A DNA stretch of 64,000 bases, taken from assembly GCA_026119855.1 (NCBI GenBank), contig JAOWBW010001049.1, positions 1-64,000 of the forward strand. The letters run 5' to 3'. How positions within the stretch are numbered: position 1 is the first letter of the stretch; the number at the start of each line of letters is the position of its first letter. The notes under the pieces were generated by a model that worked only from the letters and a program-made list of their open reading frames with translations, searched no databases and was not told where the DNA came from. Below, one piece after another: positions 34,085 to 45,490 of this stretch. The stretch is from Campanula takesimana (Eukaryota; Streptophyta; Magnoliopsida; Asterales; Campanulaceae). The translations under genes and the position numbers were made by a program.

Positions 34085-34745
34085 ATACTGAGGAATCAAT
34101 GGCCTTGATCCAATTCTGAATATACTCCCTTTTGTTGATGATGAATCGTCTCCAGTTGCAATCCATACTGAGGAACCAATCTCTTTGACTCCAATTCTGA
34201 ACATACCCTGTTGTTGATGACGAACCGTCTTCGATTTTGGAGACGCCAGTTACCCGGACCTTGCTTCTCCTTCCAACGAGGTTACCTTATTCATCGGAAG
34301 ATGTGAATCCTATGTTATTAACATACGTCTTGATAACAATTATCGGACTTTGGGTTTGGAGACGCCAATTACTTGGATCCTTGCTTCTCCTTCCAACGAG
34401 GATGCCTTATTCATCGGAAAATTGAATCCTATGCCATTAACATACGTCTCGATGGCAATTATGGGATTCTAAATGGTGGGATCCTGTGTTATTAACTTAC
34501 GTCTTGATAACAGTCATGGGATACCCGGATTTGGAGACGTCAATTACTCGGACCTTGCTTCTCCTTTCAACGAGACTGCCTTTTCGTTGAAAATGTAAAT
34601 CCTATGCCATTAGCTTACACCTTGATGACAATTGTGGGATTCTGAATGGTGGGATCCTGTGTTATTAACTTACGTCTTGATAACAGTCGTGGGATACCTG
34701 GTTGTAAATACTGTACCATTAACTTACGTCTTGATGACAGTCGTG
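34085..34745 (-). repeat. Tandem repeats with hairpin cores in element F 3' region
   Basis: Two kinds of unit alternate. One (CCATACTGAGGA... to GTTGATGA) occurs near 34085 and 34165, and again near 34817. The other contains TTATTAAC(A/T)TACGTCTTGATAA or CCATTAACATACGTCTCGATGG in six copies from about 34311 to 34740. In the second kind the arms change together: TTAT/ATAA in some copies, CCAT/ATGG in another. A TTGGAGACG...CTTGCTTCTCC segment is interspersed (34243, 34359, 34533). No coding potential is seen. Confidence 0.8.
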
Positions 34746-35009
34746 GGATTTAAAGTTTGCTGATGCAGATTTCGTTGCTCACCCATGATCTTGGATGCGC
34801 GGTGAGGATAAATTCGTACTGAGAAACAACTTTGCTTGTTCCAATTCTGAAAATATCCATTTGTTGACGACTCAATGTTCCCTATTGAACCGGGTTCAGA
34901 TTTGACCTCTTGGTCTAAAGCAGGGCTTTTTCTGACCTTTCTGTTAAAAGCAGGGCTTTTCTGGAATTTCCCAAGAAAACATGGTTTTCTGGGACTTTTC
35001 TGGGGATAC

Positions 35010-35060
35010 CTCGTATGAGGGAACGATGTCTCGTATGAGGGAACGATGTCTCATACGAGA
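35010..35060 (+). promoter_or_regulatory. CTCGTACGAG-type palindrome array, 20-bp pitch, upstream of PMD gene of F
   Basis: Three copies, CTCGTATGAG, CTCGTATGAG and CTCATACGAG, start at 35010, 35030 and 35050, exactly 20 bp apart. The array ends about 160 bp before the PMD ATG at 35219. I see no clear TATA box between them. Confidence 0.55.
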
Positions 35061-35218
35061 CTTCTCTGTTTTTGCACAGAACAGAGGCATATTAGGCGCT
35101 GAAAGTGATTTTCAAATCACTTTTCCTATTTCATTCTCGGGAGCTTTCGACCCTAGGCAATTTTCTCACTCAAAAATCTCTGTTTTCACCAAGTTCTAGT
35201 GATTCCCAACCCTTTCAA

Positions 35219-37265
35219 ATGGCCGGTGTGCATCATTCCCACAAAGAGCACCTCTTTGGTAGGCATATGAAGGGTAAGGTGTGGGCGACGGATGAGTTGT
35301 GCCCGTTCCCCGAGGACCACGTTTCTCACGCCGTTCGGACTAGGCGGGTAAGGATCTCTTCCTATGATTGAGTTTCCATGTCAATTTCGTTGTTGCATGT
35401 CTCAATTTAGTGTTCTAGCAATTCGACTTTCGCTAATTTTTCGCCTAAAATTATCGCTGCTAGGGTTTATCGTGCATGGCTAATCTTTTGATAGAATTTC
35501 ACCCTTGTTGATGCTGAAAATCATTGTAGTATAGTAGTACATGATTTCGACTGTCGTTCAAGGCGATTCTGCGACTTTTCGGGCAAAATGCTTGAATGAG
35601 GATTTTACCGTTTTTTCTGACATTTGTCTTTTTTTGTTTGCAGTCATTCAGGGTGATCAATAACTGTAGAGGCAGCGTACGAGCGGTCGCTGAGAGGTGG
35701 GGAACTCTCCATGGCGAGATGAAGGAAGAGATCGAGAATCTCGGATTGAAACCCTTCTTTGACGGCCTTGTCGGTGAGAGAAGGAATGTGCACTTGCTCC
35801 AGGCCATCCGGGAGCACTGGTGGGATAGTACTTATACCATGCACATACGGTGGGGGGAGGTTACCATGACCCCTATTGACTTACATGCCATTACTGGGCT
35901 TGCCATCGTCGGTGAGCCACTTGAGGTGGATGCGGACTTTACTCCTAGCAGGGACGATATGATGCATTTTCTGGGATTCTCTTTGCGTACCCTAGGCAAG
36001 GGTGTCCCTCTGAAGGCCTTGAGGGATAAGGTCGATGCCTATATGACTGTCAATGCTGGCCAGATGCATCTGACCAGTACCCGTATCGCAGCTGTCCGTG
36101 GCTTTCTGTGGTGGCCTTTTCTGAGACGCTTTTTGCTAACCATGCGTCGACTGCCCTTTTTACTCTGCTGAGCTGCCTGAGGGATATGCAGCATGTTACT
36201 GATGCTAGTTAGGGTTCTGCTGGCTTGGCCCACTGCTATATGGCCATGGATGAGAGTTCACGGGATCGGGCGAATGCTGGTTTAGGCGGTTACAGTCATG
36301 CCTGGGAGGTACAATACTCATATTCTTCTGTATTCCTCCTTTGTTTCAGCCCTAGTTTATTTTGATAGCATTTTCATCTCAGCTATTGTGTATTGACATC
36401 TTTTATGTTTCTCCCATTTTGCAGGCCTGGGGATACGCCATATTTGGTCTCTTCACTTTCAACCTTCGAGACAACACTGTCATGTTCCCAGATACTTTGA
36501 GATGGCGCCGGGATAACAGGGATACCCGTGATGAGCAGACCGAGGGGGCTAACATAATGGTGGAGCGCATGAGGCTGTATTTTGACAGGTGGGAGGCCGT
36601 CCCTGAGTCCGCTGTTGCCTTTTTCCTTGGCAGAGTCTGGGTATCGATCATGTTTATGGGTTCGCTGGCATGAGGCTGTTGATGATTGGCCTTGGCGGGG
36701 GAAGCTTCTACATAGGAGAGAGAGTCTCTCGCCGGCAGGGTGGTGGCAGACTCGACGTCGTTGTCCCTTTGGACCCGCCAGCTCATATGCTTAATTCTTA
36801 TGCCATCGCGGAGGAGAAGAGAGGGGACCTCATTATTGGTCAGGATGCTTTTGACCACATGTCCTTTGAGTATGATTATCAGGACTTCCTTGCTCGTCTC
36901 ATGCCCCGATTTATTATAGAGGGTGATCAGGCTCAGGCCCAGGGAGTTGTCCACGTCCCTTTCCGTCCACAGCTTGGACCAGCTTCCTTTACCTACAGAA
37001 TGGTTGAGGGGATAGAGAGCATCGAGGACCTTCCCGCCCACTATGACATGCCTGAGGAACTCGTGCCTCCTGCTAATGCGACCATGGTATGATTTATGAC
37101 CCTTCTTCCATCATTTCTGTCATTCTACCATTTCATCTTCTTGTTTATCGTTTATCTGAAGATTCTGATATCTCTATTCAACAGGTGCCTATTGCCGAGT
37201 ATAGAGAGGTCGCGGGACGGCTTGCCCAGTTCATGGCCTATGCCAAGAGGATGAAGAGAGAGACA
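35219..37265 (+). pseudogene. Antisense plant-mobile-domain (PMD) gene of element F, exons 1-3 and start of exon 4
   Basis: This is the counterpart of the PMD gene of A. Exons: 35219-35347, 35644-36308, 36425-37086 and 37185-37265, the last resuming at 59715 after element G. Introns are GT...AG, phase 0, and at the same places as in A: after the WE pair, and before a VP-x-A-x-YR start of the last exon. Exon 2 carries IREHWWDSTYTMHIRWGEVTM and DLHAITGLAIVG. Exon 3 holds FNLRD and RLLMIGLGGGSFYIGERV. Damage: a 1-nt loss in exon 2 near 36115, a TAG at 36210-36212, and a frameshift in exon 3 between about 36600 and 36672. The biochemical role is not established; known PMD proteins (MAIN, MAIL1) are nuclear and affect gene and transposon silencing. 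Confidence 0.75.
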
Positions 37266-38686
37266 TGTTGGTCCCAGAAGGGCAACAAGGGTATGAAAAA
37301 TTCTAGAGGGGGGGTGAATAGCGTTTTTAAAATTCTTTTCAAACCCTTTTGCAAAGCAATGGCGAATGTGCACGACTCTTAATTTGGCTAAGTATAGCGC
37401 GCAACAAGAGTGTGAAATGCACAGCGGAAGTTTAAAGCAGTCACTTAAGCGCAGGGAGATGCGCAGAAGTGTAAAACACACGCACTATGTTTTAGGCTAA
37501 AGAGTGGCACAAAATGGAACTAAGGCAAAAAGCTCACAAACACACTTAGAACGATGCAAGACAATCTACAAAGATCAAACAAAACAATATATGAGTATAG
37601 CTTAAAATGTAGAATGAAAAGCACAAGCAATAGACAAGCTATTTGGAGAGGTTCGATCGGGAAAAGATCTACGTCCTCTACCAAGATGGTTAGTCTTGGA
37701 TTTCTAATGGAGATCTTATTATGAGAGAGTTACAAGTTACAACGATTTAGAACAAACTATCTCAAAGATCTATAATCTATGAAAGAACAAAATCCTAGAC
37801 AATAACCGGTGTTTCTCTAGAAGTATGATCGATAAGATCGGAACTTCAAGAGGTGAGTGTGTGTATCAGAAATCTGGGCTCTTTGAATCTATGAGATGGA
37901 GAGCACAAGATTCTGGTGTTACAAAGGCTTTATAGGATCTGGGCTTGGATTGAGTATGAAGGTGGGAAGGTTGTTCTTGAGAATTCTGGAAAATGAGCAA
38001 GCAATCTTCAAATCTTCAAACTTTCTCTTTGGAAGCAATTCTTTAGCAATTCACAAGCAACTTGGAAAATGAGGATGAGCTTGCTATTTATAGCTGAGCT
38101 CCAAGAAATAGCCGTTGGGGAGCAGAGCAAGGACGATGTGCTGTCACGATGTGATTGGTGCGCACGTGTCCTTTATAGCCGTTGGAGACAGCAAGTTGAC
38201 AGATTTCAAACTTCTTCTAGAAGGATGACAGCTGTCTTTATATTTGAAATTCAAACTAGAGGCGCGTCTCCATCTACGTGTATGCTGAGTGTATTTGATT
38301 TATCGTTTGTCCACATCAGCACTTTGGCTCATTCGAAAGCGTAGCTTGAGATGACGCTTTCCAAGTTATACAAAGGTAGGTCAAGAGATGAAAGAGTAAA
38401 CCAAGGAAGGTCTTTAGTGCGCATGATGCTCATGCGCATAGGATGCGCAGAAGGTGATGCGCTGAGCATGGAAGGATGCGCACCAAAATTGGCTTTTTGC
38501 TCTTTTGACCTTGAATCCAAAGCTTCAGCCCTAACCTCTAAGCCTAGTCTATAAAGAGGACTTAGCTAAAAATTGAAGTTATAAAAACTTCTTACATAGG
38601 GTCCTAAAGTCCTTAAAATATACTTAGGTGATGGTATCAATCAATTCTAACAAAGTAAGAGGGTTAAGAGATAAGCATACCCAACA
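37266..38686 (-). repeat. 3' LTR of element G
   Basis: It is nearly the same as 58290-59709, with only scattered substitutions and 1-2 bp indels seen. A TATA box (TATAAATAG on -) lies at 38092-38084. Upstream of it are TGCGCA/GCGCAC words near 38159 and a cluster at 38418, 38433, 38444, 38458 and 38477, irregularly spaced. Confidence 0.93.
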
Positions 38687-38691
38687 ATCTC

Positions 38692-40869
38692 TGTCGCGAC
38701 CCCGGACCCCGCGGGCCCGAGACCGCGAGCTGGACGTCGACTCTAAAACCAAACTCAGAAATACTGAAGTTAAAAAAAAATCATTTGATACCAAAAGGTA
38801 GAGATCCAAAGTTTTACAAAACCAAGTTTGATAAAAATCAATTACAACTATCATAAACTTCCACAAGTTTATGCCCAACAAAATACAATTATACAATTCT
38901 TAGTGACGTCATTGTTTGGTACAACTACCCCAAAATGGTTACACATTTACATAATGTAAACCAACCTATATCAACCGTCCCCAAAAGAATGGATCCACAC
39001 TCGACGTCCTCTTTCTCGTGATCAGCGAGACTAATCCTTAGCACCTGGGGGGGGTTAAGGAAAAACAAAGATAAAAGAAAAGGGGGTGAGATAAATCTCA
39101 ATAAGTTACTAATGCAACTACATGACATGCTATGATGCAATAAGCAATAAACAATAATAATTATCACATAGCACATAGCAATTATCACATAACAGATAAC
39201 AGCGGAAATAAACACATAACAAAGGATATAGCCAAGGTTTTCCAAACCGGAACATCCAAATAAAGGATCGCTGCGCAGCTTCAATAATCAACAAACCATC
39301 ATCTTCATAATGACATGAAAGCCGAAGAGAAAACCCCGGTACCGGAACCAATAACAAAGCAATGTGCCACAAAGGGCGGGAGCCATGCCACAAAGTCATG
39401 CTCCAAACGTCTCAACCAAGGCCGATCTGGAAGAGGAAAATAAGGGCAAAACAATGGTCGACACCATAATGGACTTGGCCGGTGCCATCACAATATCTCA
39501 CATCGCCCGACACAACCACAAATACCAGCTGGATTTTCAAATAAATGCTAAGTAATAATTACTAGCTTAATAAACAACTTAGGTTTCCAAAGTAGGGAAC
39601 CATACCAAGAAGTCACCAAGAAAGTGAAATGAACCAACAACAAACAATTAAAGTGTTCCAACAATCTTAAAAATGATAACACAATTCCCATATCACATTT
39701 GACCACAAAGGATCCAATTAATTCGAGCACTCTACCAAATTTACTTACTCATATCGAAGAGCTTAAGGAGAGCTTTAAAACGGTAATTTATACGCCTAAA
39801 ACGGAATTCGGATGAACACGCTATGGTCCTTGAAAGATTGGACAAAAAGAGAAATAAATTTCACAACAGGGGAGAGGGTGCGCGCGCCTCCTATGGGAGG
39901 ATGCGCGCGCCTCCTGGTATCAGAAGGAAAATTGCGCCAAGGTATAAGAGGGTGCGCGCGCTTCATAATAAGGGGTGCGTGCGCCTCTTAAGGACAGAAG
40001 ATCTTGATTCAAGGATGGCCTAAGGGTGTGCGCGCCTCCTATGGTAGGATGCGCGCGCCTCCTGGCCCGGAGAGGCAAATTCCGGCCAAATTTCTGGGTA
40101 TCCTCCATTAACAACCCCAAATCCAATACAAACCAAATCTTTACCATTTCTAACACTACCAAGAAGGGAACTAAGGTACGTACACCATTTTGAGTCAAAA
40201 GAACTCCAATAACCTCATCTAGGGACCTCACTCAAGGGTGATTCAAATGCCAAAATTTCACAAAATGAACAAAATGCAAATCACTCCCAAATCAACCCAA
40301 GATGCAATAAATGGCATTCATAACATCAAATAAACATGGAATAGCATTTCTAGCATAAAATAGGGGGAAAAGCAACTTACCCGGATTTCTCAAAGTTGAC
40401 GGAATTTAAATCTTTTTGATTCTACGCGATCCTATCAACGATCTAAACAATGTTCAAGTTTCAAGAAATGAGAGATGATGATGAGAAGAAGAAGAAAATG
40501 AAGAGAGAAGGAAAAGAGAAAAGAAAGCTTACCTTAGAAGAGAGAGAGAGAAGTGAGCTGGGAGAGTGGTGAGGGTGAGGGAGAAGGTGAGGAAAGTAGG
40601 GAGAAGATGAAGAAATATTTGAAATGTTACAAAAAGGCCCCTCCCCCAATACTACATTTTCAATTAAACTCCCCACTAACTAATAAGACTCAACACTTCT
40701 ACACTAGCACAAATGACCCAAATAAAATGCTAGGCATAATTATTATAACACATAAAATGCACACATAATTATTTAAATAAATAATAATTTAAATAAATAA
40801 ATAAGAAAATAATTAAATAAAAATCATTTAATTACTAATAAAATAGAGCCTAGATTTCGGGTCGTGACA
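38692..40869 (-). repeat. 3' LTR of element H
   Basis: It matches 45491-47668 in length and nearly all bases. It contains TGACGTCA (38904-38911, a bZIP-type palindrome), a word array at 39879-40062, and a TATA-like TATAAATTA (about 39793-39785 on -) roughly 90 bp downstream of the array. A purine-rich tract (GAGAGAGAGAAG) lies near 40541-40552. Confidence 0.94.
39879..40062 (-). promoter_or_regulatory. TGCGCGCGCCTCC array in H LTR (23-bp pairs, 74-bp pitch)
   Basis: On +, words start at 39879, 39902, 39953, 39976, 40027 and 40050: pairs 23 bp apart repeated exactly every 74 bp. The other LTR repeats it at 46678, 46701, 46752, 46775, 46826 and 46849. The word is partly self-complementary and CpG-rich. 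Function unknown. Confidence 0.6.
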
Positions 40870-40886
40870 TTCACTCCCCCTTAAAG
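40870..40886 (-). promoter_or_regulatory. Polypurine tract of H
   Basis: On the - strand TTTAAGGGGGAGTGAA directly abuts the 3' LTR. It is the same tract as in T1. Confidence 0.9.
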
Positions 40887-40920
40887 AAAATTCGACCCGA
40901 ATTTTAACGAGACTTACCTC

Positions 40921-43900
40921 TTAAACAAAAAGCCACGGAAATTTCCTCTCGATCTCAACTCGGAGCTCCCACGTCGACTCCTCGACATTATGATTCCTCC
41001 AAAGAACTCGGACCAACGCGATGCTCTTGTTTCTCAACTCTTGAACTTTAGAATCTAAGATCCGAACCGGTCGTTCCTCATAAGTCATATCGGGCTCAAT
41101 ATCCTCCGGTATCCTCGGTAACACATGAGATGGATCATGAACATACTTCCGAAGCATAGAAACGTGGAAAACGTTGTGCAACCGGTCTAAAGATGACGGT
41201 AACGCGAGTCGATACGCAAGAAGTCCAACCTTTCCCAAAACCTCAAACGGGCCAATAAACCTCGGAGCCAATTTGCCTTTCTTCCCAAACCTACGAATAC
41301 CCACCTTTGGAGACACTTTCAAGAATACCAAATCACCAATCTGAAAACTAAGATCTCGCCTTCGGTTGTCTACATAGCTCTTATGTCGACTCTGGGCTGT
41401 CTTCAATCGATCCCGGATAACCTTAACCTTTTCAACTGAATCCCGAAGCAAATCAATACCCAAAACTTTCGCTTCACCAACCTCATCCCAACAAATAGGC
41501 GATTTACATTTCCTTCCATACAAGGCCTCAAACGGTGCCATCTCGATACTAGCCTGATAACTGTTGTTGTAAGAGAATTCCACTAACGGTAGGTGCGAAT
41601 CCCAAGAATCAGAAAAGTCTATCGCACAAGCTCGCAACATATCCTCCAAAATCTGAATAGTCCTCTCTGATTGACCGTCTGTCTGGGGATGAAAAGCTGT
41701 ACTGAATCGCAAATCTGTACCCAAAGCTTCCTGAAACGCCTTCCAGAATCTAGAAGTAAACCTCGGGTCTCGATCTGACACAATGCTAACCGGAACCCCA
41801 TGCAATCTCACGATCTCATCGATATAAAGGGTTGCAAGCTTCTCCAACGAATACCTGATGTCAATAGGCAAGAAATGGGCACTCTTGGTCAATCTATCCA
41901 CTATTACCTACTTCCTACGGGTACGAGGTAGTCCCGTAACGAAATCCATAGTCACATGCTCCCATTTCCACTCGGGAATCTCTAACGGCTGAAGCAATCC
42001 CACGGGTCTCTGATGCTCGGCTTTGACCTGCTGACACGTTAAACACTTCGAAACATACTCGGCTATTTCCCTTTTCATATTAATCCACCAAAATTGTTGC
42101 TTCAAATCCTGATACATCTTCGTACTACCCGGATGAATAGTATACCTCGATTTGTGACCCTCATCAAGAACTCTCCGTTTAATTCCATCAACATCCGGAA
42201 CACACAAACGACCATGGAAAGTCAAAACTCCACTCGAACTCAATGAAAAATCCTCGAAGTTCTTTTCTTTCAATTTACCCATTATCTTCACCAACTCGGG
42301 GTCTTCTTTCTGAGCTTCCTTTATCCTCTGAATTAGGGCCGGAGATACCCTAATATTCGCAAAAATAGCCCCATGTCTCGATTCACGAGGAGACCAATCT
42401 CGAACATCCTCAAGCATTTTCCATTCTCGAACCATCATCGAAGCCACATAAGATTTTCTACTAATCGCATCGGCTACCACATTCGCCTTCCCCGAATGAT
42501 AAGAAATCGTACAATCATAATCCTTCAACAATTCCATCCATCGGCGCTGTCGGTTGTTCAATTCCTTCTGAGAGAATAGGTACTTCAAACTCTTGTGATC
42601 CGTAAAAATCTCAAACTTCGCCCCATAAAGGTAGTGCTTCCATTTGTGCAACGAAAAGACAATAGCCGCTAACTCCATATCATGAGTCGGGTAATTCTGT
42701 TCACTCGGGGTCAACTTCCTCGAAGCATACGCAATTACTTTCCCATTCTGCATCAACACACAACCCAAACCCTCTTTAGAAGCATCACTGTAAATCACTA
42801 GGCCATCGCTCCCATTAGGCAAAGTCAAGATCGGTGCGGTAGTCAACCTCTTCTTCAATTCCTCGAAACTCTTGTCACATTTCTCGGTCCACACAAACGG
42901 AATATTCTTCCGGGTCAACTGAGTCATCGGAGTAGCAATCCTCGAAAACCCTTCAATAAACCTTCGGTAATAACCGGCTAAACCAAGAAAGCTTCTAATC
43001 TCTGTCACTGATTCGGGTCTCTTTCAATCCACTATAGCCTCTATCTTTGAAGGATCCACCGAAATCCCATCTTTCGAAATCACATGGCCCAGAAATGACA
43101 CCTTCTCGAGCCAAAATTCGCATTTACTGAACTTCGCAAATAATTTCTCCCTCGCAAGGACGGATAAAACTGTCCTCAAATGTTGCTCGTGCTCCTCTCG
43201 GGATTTAGAGTAAACAAGAATGTCGTCGATGAAAACCACCACGAACGAGTCAAGATAAGGATGGAAAACTCGGTTCATCAAATCCATAAATACGGCCGGC
43301 GCGTTAGTCAACCCAAACGGCATAACCAAGAACTCATAATGACCGTAACGAGTGCGAAAAGCAGTCTTCGGAATATCCTCCGATCGAACCTTCAACTGAT
43401 GGTACCCACTCCTCAGATCAAGTTTAGAGAAAACCACGGACCCTTAAAGCTGATCAAATAAATCATCAATATGCGGTAGAGGATACTTGTTCTTCACCGT
43501 AACCTGATTCAACTTCCGGTAATCGATGCACAACCTCAACGAACCATCTTTCTTCCGCACAAATAAAACCGGTGCTCCCCACGGGGAAACACTAGGGCGG
43601 ATAAACCCTTGATCCAGTAACTCTTGAAACTAAACCTTTAACTCCTTCAACTCTGCGGGGGCTAACCTATAAGGTGCTTTCGAAATTGGAGCCGTACCCG
43701 GCGAAAGGTCTATACAAAACTCAATCTCACGATCGGGAGGCATATCATACTCGGTAGAGAAAACATCGGGAAATTCCCGGACTACCCGAACACTATCCAA
43801 ACTAAGGGATTCTTTCCTAGTATCAAGAACACTAGCCAAATACCCCTCACAACCACTATGCAATAATTTTCTCGCTTTCATAAAAGAAATTAAGCGAAAC

Positions 43901-45369
43901 CTTCTACTCAGAGGACTAGCCTCAAACACAAATTTAGGCACATCGGGAATAGAAAAAGTAACAGTTTTCTTACGGCAATCAACGGAAGCATGAAACTTGC
44001 TCAACCAATCCATACCCAAAATGACATCAAATTCTTGGATAGGAAGAACTACCAAATCCGCACAAAGGACTCGACCACAAATAACCACATCACAAGCACG
44101 AAAGACTCGATCACAAATCAAGCATTCTCCTATAGGGGTCGACACCTCTAGCACGTACGGTAAAGACTCGAATGCAGCATTTAACATGGAAGCAAATTGC
44201 ACAGAAATGTATGAATGAGATGATCCTGGATCTACTAACGCTCGTGCGCTCACATTAGATATAGAAATAATACCTCCAATAACTGTAGGATCATCTGTGG
44301 CTTGTTGTTGATTCATTGCAAACACTTTCCCTTGGACCTTGGGCTTTCCCGTAGCGTCCATTTTCTGACCCTGAGGAGCCCCAGCTCCTACCCCCAATGG
44401 TTGAATTCTATTCCTCGGACAATCCCTTGCAAAATGACCCATTTGGCCACAATTGGTGCACCTTCCTTGCTTCTTCCAACAACGGTCTTCAGAATGACCT
44501 TCCTTTTGACAATACGAACAAAGCCTCCTAATTTGGCTCCCTTGCTTCCCGGAAGTGGTACCCGGGTTCCTTGGGGTCGGTTGCCCTCGGAACTGAGATT
44601 GTCCCCCAAAGTTACCTCGGTTATCAATCCTTGGTTGTGACTTGCTCTGCGCTCCTTGCTTACTCGGGTTGGCCATCTCGGTCTTCCTCTTATGTTCCCC
44701 AATATCTTTCTCTATCAAATAGGCTCGGTCCACCGCATCCTGGAATGTCACAATCCGTTGAGCAATCAGTTGAGTACGGATGGAGGTCTTCAATCCCCGA
44801 ATGAATCTCATAGCCTTTTGTTCCTCGGTCCTCACCAAATAGTCGCAATACCGGGCCAATTCTATGAACTTAGCCGAGTATTGTGCTATAGACAACACAC
44901 CTTGCTCCAGGTTGAGTAGCTCGATCTCTTTTCGGTTTTGATCAACAACCGGAATGAAATGCTCCTTGAATTTGCGCACGAACAACTCCCACGCATACAC
45001 CGTGTGAGTATCATCCCAAGTAGCCTTAACACCTTTCCACCAATGCTCGGCGGCTCCCACAAGCTTGTAAGCCGCAAACCGGACCTTGTCCTCATCCGAA
45101 CACCCAAATACATCATAAATCTTCTCCATAGACTCAATCCACAACTCAGCTTTCCGAACATCGGGCTCCCCGTTGAATTCAACCGGTTTAAGTTTCAGAA
45201 ATTGCTCCAATCCATAGCGGGGTGGTGCTTGCTCTACCCTCGGACCTTGATCATGTATGGCCTTCATGGCCACCTCAAACATGCCTTGAAACATAGCACG
45301 TGCTTCTTCCCTTGTATCATTCTGATTCTGTGCCCCACTAGTACCTCCTCTGTTTCTTCTTCCGGACAT
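40921..45369 (-). pseudogene. H gag-pol: Gag, protease, RT, RNase H, integrase, chromodomain (one frame, four stops)
   Basis: The ATG at 45369 opens a frame of 1483 codons to the stop at 40921-40923 with no frameshift. Domains in order: Gag; two CCHC knuckles (CSYCQKEGHSEDRC, CTNCGQMGHFARDC); protease (VDPGSSHSYIS); RT (VMPFGLTNAPAVF, FIDDILVYS); RNase H (YSDASKEGLGCVL, TDHKSLKYLF); integrase (CLTCQQVKAEH zinc part, TMDFVTGLPR, SDRDPRF, HPQTDGQSERT); and a chromodomain near the end (VRVLWRNHNVEESTWELR). Stops: 43630-43632, 43444-43446, 43024-43026 and 41908-41910. Compared with T1, the first three fit CAG>TAG, CAA>TAA and TGG>TGA; the fourth comes from a 12-nt deletion. It is otherwise intact, so recently active but now dead. 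Confidence 0.94.
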
Positions 45370-45476
45370 TTCGAGTAATTACCTGCATAAGACATCAACC
45401 GTTAATCACTCCGCACACTACTACCCACCTAGGTCATACTAATCCACCTAGACTTATACTTAGAGCTAATGCCATA

Positions 45477-45488
45477 GCTCTGATACCA
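45477..45488 (-). promoter_or_regulatory. Primer-binding site of H (initiator Met tRNA type)
   Basis: TGGTATCAGAGC on the - strand lies 2 bp from the 5' LTR. Confidence 0.95.
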
Positions 45489-45490
45489 AC

